Position numbers and translations under genes: made by a program. Of a DNA stretch of 23,513 nt, positions 1 to 7,813 are shown in pieces (position 1 is the first letter of the stretch; every line of letters starts with the position of its first letter). Source of the stretch: an uncultured Flavobacterium sp. (GTDB lineage Bacteria; Bacteroidota; Bacteroidia; Flavobacteriales; Flavobacteriaceae); contig NZ_CALBSN010000059.1 of the NCBI RefSeq assembly GCF_937967675.1, positions 1-23,513 of the forward strand, written 5' to 3'. The notes beneath the pieces are model-generated. The model worked only from the letters and a program-made list of their open reading frames with translations, did not search any database and was not told where the DNA came from.

Positions 1-80
1 TTCGTCACAGAATCGTAAAAAATTACAAAGCCGACGCCGAAGGAATTTCGGAAGAAGATATTATTAAAAAACTTTTGTAA
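1..80 (+). CDS. C-terminal end of a probable MoxR-family AAA+ ATPase (partial)
   Basis: Only the last 25 codons are in the window, read in frame 3 and ending at TAA 78-80. The visible residues are RHRIVKNYKADAEG and then ISEEDIIKKLL. This resembles the end of the lid domain of MoxR-type AAA+ ATPases, where a VLRHRI segment is followed by a Y-x-A-x-AEG stretch and a short helix ending in IIxKL. The two bases before the frame (TT) fit the Leu codon of VLRHR. MoxR ATPases are thought to act as chaperones that help mature metal-containing or membrane protein complexes. The next gene starts only 8 bases after this stop, so the two are probably on one transcript. The family call rests on a short tail and is moderate. 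Confidence 0.55.
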   Translation, partial: RHRIVKNYKADAEGISEEDIIKKLL

Positions 81-88
81 AGAAGTTT

Positions 89-1219
89 ATGTTCGGTTTA
101 GCAATTGATTTAAATAAACGTATGCATGGTTTAGATATTGCTAGATCAATTGCAATTTCATTGGTTGTGTTTTCACATAGTCTTTGGATTAGTGATTTTT
201 TTCCTCCTTTAATTAGTTGGTTAATGCAATTGAGCGGAACAATTGGTGTAGAATTTTTTTTCATAATTAGCGGATTTTTAATTGGTAAAATCGTCCTTCG
301 AATGCTTGAGAATGAGGATTTTTCTTTTTCAAGTGTTATAGCTTTTTTAAAGAGAAGATGGTTTAGGACATTGCCTAATTATTATTTAATTCTTTTTGTT
401 AATCTTTTGCTATGGTATTTGTTTTATAATGAAATACCTGAGAAACTATACCTTTATTTTGTCTATTTACAAAATTTATCCTATAATGCTCCCGATTTTT
501 ATAGAATTTCATGGAGTTTAGCAGTTGAACAGTTTTGTTATATCATCGGACCTTGTACATTGTTGCTTCTAGTAAAAATATTTCCAAATGCAAATCGAAA
601 ACAGCTATTTTTAGGAATGAGTTTATTTATGATTGTGTTGTTTTTTGGTGTAAGACTATATTTCAATTTTACACATGAATTAACTTCATTAAATCAATGG
701 AATGAATCATTACGAAAAGTAACTATTTACAGATTAGATGCTATTTATTTTGGATTTGTGCTTTTCTATTTGTATTCCAATAATTTTATTGCTTCGAAAT
801 GGAATTTAAATCTTTTTTTTATTGGGATTTTAGGAATTTTTACGCTTCACATATTAATTTTTGTCTTCGGAATTCAATATGAAAGGCATCAATTTTTTTT
901 TAATGTTTTTTATTTGCCGCTGAATTCTATTTCAATTTGCTTGACGATTCCCTTTTTAGTTACAATTAAATTAAAGAATGTCTTTTTTTTAAAGTGCGTA
1001 GCCTTGTTGAGTGTTATCTCATATAGTGTCTATTTATTGCATTATACCGTTATTCTTCATACAATGAAGGTATTGTTTCCATCTGAAAATCTTCGTGGAT
1101 TTTATCTTTTTGTATACACTTTTAGTTATTGGTTTTTAGTTCTTTTTCTATCTTATTTGCTTTATCGGTTTTTTGAAAAACCAATGACCAATCTCAGAGA
1201 AAAGAAAATGATAAATTGA
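89..1219 (+). CDS. Acyltransferase family 3 integral membrane protein
   Basis: 376 residues, very hydrophobic, with about ten membrane segments. It carries the landmarks of the acyltransferase-3 (OafA/OatA-like) family: LDIARSIA with the conserved His at residue 30 (VVFSH), GVEFFFIISGFLIG at 53-66, the basic loop RRWFR at 89-93, SWSLAVEQ at 141-148 and a late SYSVYLLH segment. Members transfer acetyl or other acyl groups from cytoplasmic acyl-CoA to extracytoplasmic sugars of O-antigen, exopolysaccharide or peptidoglycan. The substrate cannot be told from sequence. Translation probably starts at 89, just after AAAGAAG and 8 bases past the previous stop. ATG 122 (MHGLDIARS) would also fit the family start. 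No strong terminator follows. The gene is richer in T runs than its neighbours, partly because Phe and Leu codons dominate. Confidence 0.85.
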   Translation: MFGLAIDLNKRMHGLDIARSIAISLVVFSHSLWISDFFPPLISWLMQLSGTIGVEFFFIISGFLIGKIVLRMLENEDFSFSSVIAFLKRRWFRTLPNYYLILFVNLLLWYLFYNEIPEKLYLYFVYLQNLSYNAPDFYRISWSLAVEQFCYIIGPCTLLLLVKIFPNANRKQLFLGMSLFMIVLFFGVRLYFNFTHELTSLNQWNESLRKVTIYRLDAIYFGFVLFYLYSNNFIASKWNLNLFFIGILGIFTLHILIFVFGIQYERHQFFFNVFYLPLNSISICLTIPFLVTIKLKNVFFLKCVALLSVISYSVYLLHYTVILHTMKVLFPSENLRGFYLFVYTFSYWFLVLFLSYLLYRFFEKPMTNLREKKMIN

Positions 1220-1409
1220 TAGAATACTAGCTTTTTTTTAAAGGTTTTGTCAAATTAATAAAACTTTGATTTTAAATTATGAATTATTCAATATATTTTT
1301 ATTTTAATCGTTTTTATTGAAAAATAAATATCAAAATAGAATCTTTATAAATAATAATTCTTCTATTTAGGCTTTTTATTAAAAATTTTTAAATCTGATT
1401 AAGATTTAT

Positions 1410-1417
1410 TAAATTTG
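1410..1417 (+). promoter_or_regulatory. Candidate -7 box for acnB
   Basis: TAAATTTG matches the Bacteroidota housekeeping -7 consensus TAnnTTTG. A start of transcription near 1424 would give a leader of about 40 bases to ATG 1463. No clear -33 TTG is seen at the usual distance. The rest of the gap 1220-1462 is A+T-rich with no recognisable gene. The box overlaps a TTG codon at 1415 that would otherwise extend the reading frame, which argues for the downstream start. Confidence 0.45.
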
Positions 1418-1462
1418 TGCCACCAAAAAATACAACAAACACTAATTAACTTATTTTATAGT

Positions 1463-4252
1463 ATGGCTTTAGCTAACGAAATGAATCTTTATAACGACTA
1501 CATTAAAGAAATCGAAGAAAGAAAAGGTCAAGGGTTACACCCAAAACCAATTGATAGAGCTGATTTATTAAACGAAATCATTGCTCAAATCAAAGACACA
1601 AACAACGCAAATAGAGAAGATTGTTTGAAGTTTTTTATCTATAATACATTGCCAGGAACCACTCCTGCTGCGGGTGCAAAAGCAAAATTCTTGAAAGAAA
1701 TTATTTTAGGTCAAGAAGCAGTAGCTGAAATCACTCCAACTTTCGCTTTTGAATTGTTATCTCACATGAAAGGTGGACCTTCAATAGAGGTTTTGTTAGA
1801 TTTAGCTTTAGGAAATGATTCCAATATTGCAACTCAAGCAGCTGAAGTTTTAAAAACACAAGTTTATCTTTACGATGCAGACATGGCTCGTATCAAAGAG
1901 GCTTTTGAAAGTGGAAATGCAGTTGCAAAAGACATTTTAGAAAGTTACGCGAAAGCCGAATTCTTTACAAAACTTCCTGAAATTGCTGAAGAAATTAAAG
2001 TAGTAACCTTCATCGCTGGAGAAGGTGATATTTCAACCGACTTATTATCTCCAGGAAATCAAGCGCACTCGCGTTCGGATCGTGAATTACACGGAAAATG
2101 TATGATTACACCTCAAGCGCAAGAAGAAATCAAAGCTTTACAAGCGCAACATCCAGATAAATCAGTAATGTTAATTGCTGAAAAAGGTACAATGGGTGTA
2201 GGTTCTTCACGTATGTCGGGTGTAAATAACGTAGCGCTTTGGACAGGAAAACAAGCGAGTCCTTATGTGCCATTCGTAAATTTCGCTCCAATCGTAGGTG
2301 GAACTAACGGAATTTCTCCAATTTTCCTTACTACAGTTGACGTAACAGGTGGTATCGGAATCGATTTAAAAAACTGGGTTAAAAAGACAGATGCCAACGG
2401 AGAATTAGTTCGCGATGAAAATGGGGAACCAATTTTAGAACAAGTATATTCAGTTGCAACTGGAACGGTTTTAACTATCAATACTAGAACAAAAAAATTA
2501 TACAATGGTGATAAAGAATTGATTGATATTTCAAGATCTTTTACACCACAAAAAATGGAATTTATCAAAGCAGGTGGTTCTTATGCTATCGTTTTTGGTA
2601 AAAAACTACAAACATTTGCTGCTAAAACTTTAGGAATCGATGCGCCACTTGTATATGCTCCGTCAAAAGAGATTCACAATGAAGGTCAAGGATTAACAGC
2701 AGTGGAGAAAATCTTCAACAAAAATGCTGTTGGAACTATTTCTAAACAAGTATTACACGCGGGTTCTGATGTTCGTGTTACTGTAAACATCGTAGGTTCG
2801 CAAGATACTACTGGTTTGATGACTGCTCAAGAATTAGAATCGATGGCAGCTACTGTGATTTCTCCAATTGTTGATGCAGCGTATCAATCAGGTTGTCACA
2901 CAGCTTCGGTTTGGGACAAAAAAGCACAAGCTAATATCCCGAAATTAATGCAGTTCATGAATGATTTCGGATTGATTACAGCTCGTGACCCTAAAGGTGT
3001 TTATCATGCAATGACAGACGTAATTCATAAAGTATTAAATGATATTACAGTTGATGAGTGGGCTATCATTATTGGTGGTGACTCTCACACTAGAATGTCA
3101 AAAGGAGTAGCTTTCGGTGCGGATTCTGGAACTGTAGCTCTTGCTTTAGCAACCGGTGAAGCTTCAATGCCAATTCCGCAATCAGTAAAAGTGACTTTCA
3201 AAGGAAGTATGCCAGAATATATGGATTTCCGTGATGTAGTTCATGCTACTCAAGCTCAAATGTTACATCAATTTGGAGGTGAAAATGTGTTCCAAGGAAG
3301 AATTATTGAAGTTCATATTGGAACTTTAACTGCTGACCAAGCGTTTACATTCACCGATTGGACTGCTGAAATGAAAGCAAAAGCGTCTATTTGTATTTCA
3401 GAAGATGAAACGTTAATCGAGTCTTTAGAAATTGCGAAAGGAAGAATCCAAATCATGATTGATAAAGGCATGGACAACAAAAACCGTGTGCTTCAAGGAT
3501 TAATCGATAAAGCTAACAAACGTATTGCAGAAATCCGTTCAGGTGAAAAACCAGCTTTACGTCCAGATGCAAATGCAAAATATTATGCTGAAGTGGTAGT
3601 AGATTTGGATCAAATTGCGGAACCAATGATTGCTGACCCAGATGTAAATAATAAAGATGTTTCTAAACGTTATACTCACGATACGATTCGTCCACTTTCT
3701 TTCTACGGAGGTGATAAAAAAGTAGATTTAGGATTCATCGGTTCTTGTATGGTTCACAAAGGAGATATGAAAATCTTAGCTCAGATGTTGAAAAACATCG
3801 AAAAACAACAAGGTAAAGTGGAATTTAAAGCGCCTTTAGTAGTTGCTCCTCCAACATACAACATCGTTGACGAATTAAAAGCAGAAGGTGATTGGGAAGT
3901 ATTACAAAAATATTCTGGTTTCGAATTTGATGATAATGCGCCAAAAGCAGTAGCTCGTACAGAATACGAAAACATGTTGTACTTAGAGCGTCCAGGTTGT
4001 AACCTTTGTATGGGGAACCAAGAAAAAGCGTCTAAAGGAGATACGGTTATGGCAACTTCAACTCGTTTGTTCCAAGGTCGTGTTGTAGAAGACTCTGCAG
4101 AGAAAAAAGGAGAATCATTACTATCATCTACTCCTGTTGTAGTATTGTCAACTATTTTAGGAAGAACTCCTTCAATTGAAGAATACAAAAAAGCGGTAGA
4201 AGGAATCAACTTAACTAAGTTTGCTCCATCTCATAAATTATTAGTAGGATAA
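1463..4252 (+). CDS. acnB: Aconitate hydratase B / 2-methylisocitrate dehydratase
   Basis: 929 residues from ATG 1463; ATG 1481 (MNLYNDYIKE) is an equally plausible start. The protein has the AcnB order: an N-terminal HEAT-like helical domain (about 1-150), a swivel domain, then the catalytic domains 1-3. AcnB-type motifs are present: GSQDTTGLMT, GGDSHTR, and the [4Fe-4S] ligands in GSCM (Cys762) and PGCNLCMGNQ (Cys846 and Cys849). It interconverts citrate and isocitrate in the TCA cycle, and family members also dehydrate 2-methylisocitrate. It is longer than the 865-residue E. coli enzyme, partly through a charged insertion near 310-345. After the first cluster Cys the sequence is MVHKGD, where E. 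coli AcnB has MTNIGH. A terminator follows at 4277, and a second, unrelated-length aconitase lies directly downstream. Confidence 0.96.
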   Translation: MALANEMNLYNDYIKEIEERKGQGLHPKPIDRADLLNEIIAQIKDTNNANREDCLKFFIYNTLPGTTPAAGAKAKFLKEIILGQEAVAEITPTFAFELLSHMKGGPSIEVLLDLALGNDSNIATQAAEVLKTQVYLYDADMARIKEAFESGNAVAKDILESYAKAEFFTKLPEIAEEIKVVTFIAGEGDISTDLLSPGNQAHSRSDRELHGKCMITPQAQEEIKALQAQHPDKSVMLIAEKGTMGVGSSRMSGVNNVALWTGKQASPYVPFVNFAPIVGGTNGISPIFLTTVDVTGGIGIDLKNWVKKTDANGELVRDENGEPILEQVYSVATGTVLTINTRTKKLYNGDKELIDISRSFTPQKMEFIKAGGSYAIVFGKKLQTFAAKTLGIDAPLVYAPSKEIHNEGQGLTAVEKIFNKNAVGTISKQVLHAGSDVRVTVNIVGSQDTTGLMTAQELESMAATVISPIVDAAYQSGCHTASVWDKKAQANIPKLMQFMNDFGLITARDPKGVYHAMTDVIHKVLNDITVDEWAIIIGGDSHTRMSKGVAFGADSGTVALALATGEASMPIPQSVKVTFKGSMPEYMDFRDVVHATQAQMLHQFGGENVFQGRIIEVHIGTLTADQAFTFTDWTAEMKAKASICISEDETLIESLEIAKGRIQIMIDKGMDNKNRVLQGLIDKANKRIAEIRSGEKPALRPDANAKYYAEVVVDLDQIAEPMIADPDVNNKDVSKRYTHDTIRPLSFYGGDKKVDLGFIGSCMVHKGDMKILAQMLKNIEKQQGKVEFKAPLVVAPPTYNIVDELKAEGDWEVLQKYSGFEFDDNAPKAVARTEYENMLYLERPGCNLCMGNQEKASKGDTVMATSTRLFQGRVVEDSAEKKGESLLSSTPVVVLSTILGRTPSIEEYKKAVEGINLTKFAPSHKLLVG

Positions 4253-4276
4253 TAATATCTAAAATATCAAATCAGA

Positions 4277-4309
4277 AAGCTCAAGTTTTACTTGGGCTTT
4301 TTTGTTTTT
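4277..4309 (+). terminator. Rho-independent terminator after acnB
   Basis: A 9-bp stem AAGCTCAAG / CTTGGGCTT (one G-U wobble) closes a 5-base loop, TTTTA, and is followed by a T-rich tract. It separates acnB from the second aconitase, so the latter probably has its own promoter. Confidence 0.85.
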
Positions 4310-4334
4310 ATCTGTTCAATTTTTTGTAAATTAG
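4302..4334 (+). promoter_or_regulatory. Weak candidate promoter for the second aconitase
   Basis: TTG at 4302-4304 and TAAATTAG at 4327-4334 (one mismatch to TAnnTTTG) are separated by 22 bases, within the 17-23 range reported for flavobacterial promoters. The -33 part lies inside the T tract of the acnB terminator, so the match may be fortuitous. Confidence 0.3.
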
Positions 4335-4365
4335 TGGGATTAAATAACAAACAAAATAAATTACT

Positions 4366-6630
4366 ATGGCATTTGATATTGAAATGATTGAAAAAGTGTA
4401 CGCCACCATGGCAGAACGAGTAGATAAAGCTCGTGATATAGTTGGGCGTCCATTGACTTTGTCGGAGAAAATTTTGTATTCGCATTTATGGGAAGGAATG
4501 CCAACGCAAGCCTTCACAAGAGGTAAAGATTATGTTGATTTTGCTCCCGATAGAGTGGCTTGTCAAGATGCAACAGCACAAATGGCATTATTGCAATTCA
4601 TGCATGCTGGAAAAAAAACAGTTGCAGTTCCAACAACCGTTCACTGCGACCATTTAATTTTAGCAAAAAATGGGGCGAAACAAGATTTGGAGTTAGCCAA
4701 TAAACAATCCAAAGAAGTTTTTGATTTCTTGTCATCAGTGTCAAACAAATACGGAATTGGATTTTGGAAACCTGGTTCGGGAATTATTCACCAAATCGTA
4801 TTAGAGAATTATGCTTTTCCTGGAGGTTTGATGATTGGTACCGATTCGCACACCGTAAATGCAGGTGGTTTAGGAATGTTAGCCATCGGTGTTGGTGGTG
4901 CAGATGCAGTTGACGTAATGTCGGGCATGTCTTGGGAATTAAAATTTCCAAAATTAATTGGAGTTAAATTAACAGGTAAATTAAATGGTTGGACCGCTCC
5001 AAAAGACGTTATTTTAAAAGTTGCTGATATCTTAACCGTAAAAGGAGGAACTGGAGCTATTGTAGAATATTTCGGTGAAGGTGCGGAATCGATCTCATGT
5101 ACCGGAAAAGGAACTATTTGCAACATGGGTGCCGAAATCGGAGCTACGACTTCAACCTTCGGTTATGATGATTCTATGAGAAGATATTTGGCAGCAACAG
5201 GTCGTCAAGATGTGGTAAATGCTGCGGATAAAGTAGCTTCTTATCTAACTGCTGATGCTGAAGTTTATGCGAATCCAGCACATTATTTCGACCAATTAAT
5301 TGAAATCAATTTATCTGAATTAGAGCCACACATCAACGGACCTTTCACTCCAGATAGAGGAACGCCAGTTTCCAAAATGAAAGCCGAAGCCGAAGCAAAT
5401 GGTTGGCCAATAAAAGTGGAATGGGGATTAATTGGTTCGTGTACCAATTCCTCTTACGAAGATATGTCGCGTGCTGCTTCCATTGTAAGGCAAGCCGTAG
5501 CTCACGGAATTTCGCCTAAAGCAGAATTTGGAATCAATCCAGGTTCGGAGCAAATTCGATATACGATTGAACGAGATGGAATCATTGCCGATTTCGAAAA
5601 GATGGGAACCAAAGTGTTTACCAATGCTTGCGGACCTTGTATTGGACAATGGGATAGAGAAGGAGCAGACAAACAAGAAAAAAATACCATTGTGCATTCG
5701 TTCAACCGAAACTTTTCAAAAAGAGCCGATGGAAATCCAAATACGCATGCTTTTGTAACTTCGCCAGAAATGGTAGCAGCGTTAGCAATTTCAGGATGTT
5801 TGGATTTTAATCCAATTACGGATACTTTGATAAATGATAAAGGAGAAGCAGTAAAATTGAATCCGCCTCTTGGAGATGAATTGCCAACCAAAGGTTTTGA
5901 TGTAAGAGATCCAGGTTTTCAAGCGCCAGCAGCTGATGGTTCTAGCGTAGAAGTTGTAGTTTCTCCGACTTCAGACCGATTACAGCTATTAGCGCCTTTT
6001 GATGCTTGGGACGGGAAAAATATTACAGGCGCAAAATTGTTAATCAAGGTGTTCGGAAAATGTACTACTGATCATATTTCTATGGCTGGACCTTGGTTGC
6101 GTTTCCGTGGCCATTTAGATAATATTTCGAATAACATGTTAATTGGTGCAGAAAATGCATTCAATGGTAAAGCAAATTCAGTTAAAAATCAATTAACTGG
6201 AGCTTATGACGAAGTGCCAAAAGTACAAAGAGCATACAAAGCAGCTGGAATTCCATCTATTGTTGTAGGTGATCATAATTATGGAGAAGGTTCTTCACGT
6301 GAGCACGCGGCTATGGAACCACGTTTCTTAGGTGTAAAAGCAGTTTTGGTGAAATCATTCGCTCGTATTCACGAAACCAATTTGAAAAAACAAGGAATGC
6401 TAGCTTTAACCTTCGCGAACGAATCCGATTATGATAAAATTCAAGAAGACGATACAATTAATTTCCTAGATTTAACAGAGTTTGCACCAGGAAAACCATT
6501 ATCATTAGAATTTGTTCATACAGATGGAACTAAAGATATTGTAATGGCAAATCATACCTACAATGAAGGTCAAATCGGATGGTTTGTAGCAGGTTCTGCT
6601 TTAAATTTAATTGCGGCTGGAAAAGCGTAA
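4366..6630 (+). CDS. acn: Aconitate hydratase, mitochondrial type
   Basis: 754 residues, the usual length for mitochondrial-type aconitases. Three Cys are positioned to bind the [4Fe-4S] cluster: Cys359 in GSCTNSSYED, and Cys422 and Cys425 in ACGPCIGQW. IGTDSHT (157-163) and the C-terminal swivel motif GEGSSREHAAMEPR are intact. DHISMAGPW and GHLDNISNN resemble eukaryotic Aco1/ACO2 more than E. coli AcnA. It catalyses reversible isomerisation of citrate to isocitrate through cis-aconitate in the cytoplasm. The gene follows acnB after 113 bases and a terminator. Having both enzyme types side by side suggests different roles, such as different oxygen or iron sensitivity or a methylcitrate function for AcnB. 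That division of labour is inference. Confidence 0.95.
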   Translation: MAFDIEMIEKVYATMAERVDKARDIVGRPLTLSEKILYSHLWEGMPTQAFTRGKDYVDFAPDRVACQDATAQMALLQFMHAGKKTVAVPTTVHCDHLILAKNGAKQDLELANKQSKEVFDFLSSVSNKYGIGFWKPGSGIIHQIVLENYAFPGGLMIGTDSHTVNAGGLGMLAIGVGGADAVDVMSGMSWELKFPKLIGVKLTGKLNGWTAPKDVILKVADILTVKGGTGAIVEYFGEGAESISCTGKGTICNMGAEIGATTSTFGYDDSMRRYLAATGRQDVVNAADKVASYLTADAEVYANPAHYFDQLIEINLSELEPHINGPFTPDRGTPVSKMKAEAEANGWPIKVEWGLIGSCTNSSYEDMSRAASIVRQAVAHGISPKAEFGINPGSEQIRYTIERDGIIADFEKMGTKVFTNACGPCIGQWDREGADKQEKNTIVHSFNRNFSKRADGNPNTHAFVTSPEMVAALAISGCLDFNPITDTLINDKGEAVKLNPPLGDELPTKGFDVRDPGFQAPAADGSSVEVVVSPTSDRLQLLAPFDAWDGKNITGAKLLIKVFGKCTTDHISMAGPWLRFRGHLDNISNNMLIGAENAFNGKANSVKNQLTGAYDEVPKVQRAYKAAGIPSIVVGDHNYGEGSSREHAAMEPRFLGVKAVLVKSFARIHETNLKKQGMLALTFANESDYDKIQEDDTINFLDLTEFAPGKPLSLEFVHTDGTKDIVMANHTYNEGQIGWFVAGSALNLIAAGKA

Positions 6631-6649
6631 AAGCGTAGTTAACTTTATA

Positions 6650-6692
6650 AAAAAGCACAAGGGATAGAATTTTTCTATCCCTTGTGCTTTTT
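6650..6692. terminator. Strong bidirectional terminator between convergent genes
   Basis: A perfect 20-bp inverted repeat closes a 3-base T loop, with an A run on the left and a T run on the right. It can therefore end transcription of the aconitase from the left and of the DUF2807 gene from the right. Confidence 0.92.
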
Positions 6693-6696
6693 ACAA

Positions 6697-7527
6697 TTAT
6701 TTTTTAAACAAAGTAGTGTTATTAGTGAATTTCTTGATTTCAATTTTAGGTTCACCAAATAATTCGATTTCAGATTTTCCTGAGGCTTCTAATTCAAAAT
6801 TATTAGAAACATTAATTTCGCATTTCGCATTATTTTCAGCGGTTAAAATTAAGTTTGCAATTGTGAATTTTTTAGATTTTAATTCTGCACTATTGTCAAG
6901 TCTAATCTTTGCGCTTTTGGTATTTCCTTCAATTATAGCTTTACTTTTTTGATACATATCCAATTTAAGTTCTGGAGAAGTGAGTAAGGCTTTCAATTCT
7001 GCATTTTTACTTAACTCCAAGGAAGAGTTTTCAGCTTTAATGTTAATTTCAGCTTCTGACTTATCGTTTAAAACTAAAGCAAAATAATTTGCTTTCACGT
7101 TAAGGAAAGATTTGGAATAATCGTAGTTTTTAATTGTAATATTTTCCAATTCTAAATCAGCTAAAGCTTTAATTGAACTTTCGTTTTTAGCAGTGATTAA
7201 TTTTAATTCGGAAGTATAATTGATTCGGATGGCAAATTTCTTGGCACCAATTGCTTCTCTTAAAGAAGAAACTCTTAATGTTCCACCAACCACTTCATAG
7301 TTGATGATTTCATGAAGGTTATCATCAGCCTCAATTTCTACAGAAGGTTTGTCAGATTTTACTAAGAAAACCTCAAAATTGTCGTTAATTTCAATATTTT
7401 CAAAAGCGGGAATTTCTTTTACAGAAACCGTTACAATTTTTGATCCTTTTATTTTTTCTTTTTTTTGAGCAACGCAAATCGTTGTAAAAAAAATAAACGC
7501 AAATAGTAATGATATTTTTTTTGTCAT
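6697..7527 (-). CDS. Secreted DUF2807 (head GIN-domain) protein
   Basis: 276 residues if translation starts at ATG 7527, which puts a clean signal peptide at the N-terminus (MTKKISLLFAF, then a hydrophobic core, cleavage near CVA-Q). A longer frame from 7572 adds 15 residues in front of the signal peptide and begins upstream of the likely promoter, so I reject it. The mature part starts with FENIEINDNFEVFLVKSD, a typical DUF2807 entry strand, followed by many short beta strands with alternating polar and hydrophobic residues, as expected of a beta-helix-like fold. The protein is probably periplasmic or on the surface; its function is unknown. It is a divergent relative of the lipoprotein encoded upstream at 7814-8539, but lacks that protein's SSGS repeats. 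A -7 box at 7548-7555 suggests separate transcription. Confidence 0.85.
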   Translation of the reverse strand: MTKKISLLFAFIFFTTICVAQKKEKIKGSKIVTVSVKEIPAFENIEINDNFEVFLVKSDKPSVEIEADDNLHEIINYEVVGGTLRVSSLREAIGAKKFAIRINYTSELKLITAKNESSIKALADLELENITIKNYDYSKSFLNVKANYFALVLNDKSEAEINIKAENSSLELSKNAELKALLTSPELKLDMYQKSKAIIEGNTKSAKIRLDNSAELKSKKFTIANLILTAENNAKCEINVSNNFELEASGKSEIELFGEPKIEIKKFTNNTTLFKK

Positions 7528-7547
7528 TTTATGATGATTTGATATCA

Positions 7548-7555
7548 CAAACATA
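7548..7555 (-). promoter_or_regulatory. Candidate -7 box for the DUF2807 gene
   Basis: On the minus strand TATGTTTG fits TAnnTTTG. It would start transcription near 7541, about 14 bases before ATG 7527. A TTTGG lies upstream but slightly too close for a standard -33 element. This position supports 7527 rather than 7572 as the start codon. Confidence 0.5.
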
Positions 7556-7625
7556 CACAAAATTTGTTCCAAATTTCATTTTTTAAATATTAGAAGTTCA
7601 ATCTTTATGAAATTTAGTTAATAAA

Positions 7626-7651
7626 AAAGCACCAGTTTTAACTGATGCTTT
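7626..7651 (-). terminator. Terminator of the PadR-PspC-lipoprotein operon
   Basis: Read on the minus strand, AAAGCATCAG and CTGGTGCTTT form a stem with one G-U wobble and a short A-rich loop, followed by a run of T. It lies 160 bases past the stop of the lipoprotein gene and only 5 bases past the stop of a possible small ORF. Confidence 0.75.
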
Positions 7652-7655
7652 AGTA

Positions 7656-7730
7656 TTATATAATGGATTCGATAAGACTTACTATCAAAGTAAATACAAA
7701 TTCTACGACTTGAATTATTAGCTTAATCAT
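7656..7730 (-). CDS. Possible 24-residue hydrophobic peptide
   Basis: ATG 7730 opens a 24-codon frame that ends at TAA 7656, five bases before the terminator. The peptide starts MIKLIIQVVEF and ends LIVSLIESII. It is almost entirely Ile, Val, Leu and Phe, with one Lys near the start and two Glu, so it could form a single membrane or amphipathic helix. It would be the last gene of the PadR-PspC-lipoprotein transcript, 83 bases after the lipoprotein stop. A perfect 9-bp inverted repeat (7692-7700 with 7748-7756) pairs its leader with its coding part and would place the start codon in a loop. There is no convincing ribosome binding site. Small membrane peptides and type I toxins look like this, but so can chance frames in A+T-rich DNA. 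Confidence 0.3.
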   Translation of the reverse strand: MIKLIIQVVEFVFTLIVSLIESII

Positions 7731-7813
7731 GAGAGATGAATTTTAAGTTTGTATTTGTAAAATTATAAAACGCTTATAACAAAGCTGTTAATTATTTACT
7801 AATTGTTTGTTAA

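Noticed and set aside
64..264. Minus-strand frame over the acyltransferase start
   Set aside because: Antisense to a well-supported membrane protein and without recognisable features.
1220..1300. Hairpin AAAGGTTTT / AAAACTTT as terminator of the acyltransferase gene
   Set aside because: The arms mismatch, the stem is almost only A-T pairs and no T tract follows in the right place.
1415..1462. TTG start that would lengthen AcnB by 16 residues
   Set aside because: The TTG lies inside the TAAATTTG -7 box, and the added residues (MCHQKIQQ...) do not resemble AcnB N-termini. ATG 1463 or 1481 is better.
2263..2568. Minus-strand frames of 100-140 codons inside the aconitase genes (also at 3781, 4809, 5502)
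   Set aside because: They are antisense to conserved enzyme domains, show no family features, and have Ser/Pro-rich composition typical of shadow frames.
7239..7255. TTGGCACC...TTGC as a sigma-54 promoter
   Set aside because: The GG to GC spacing is too short and the site is inside a coding region on the opposite strand.
7528..7572. Upstream ATG 7572 for the DUF2807 gene
   Set aside because: It would put 15 residues before a clean signal peptide and lies upstream of the likely -7 box at 7548-7555.
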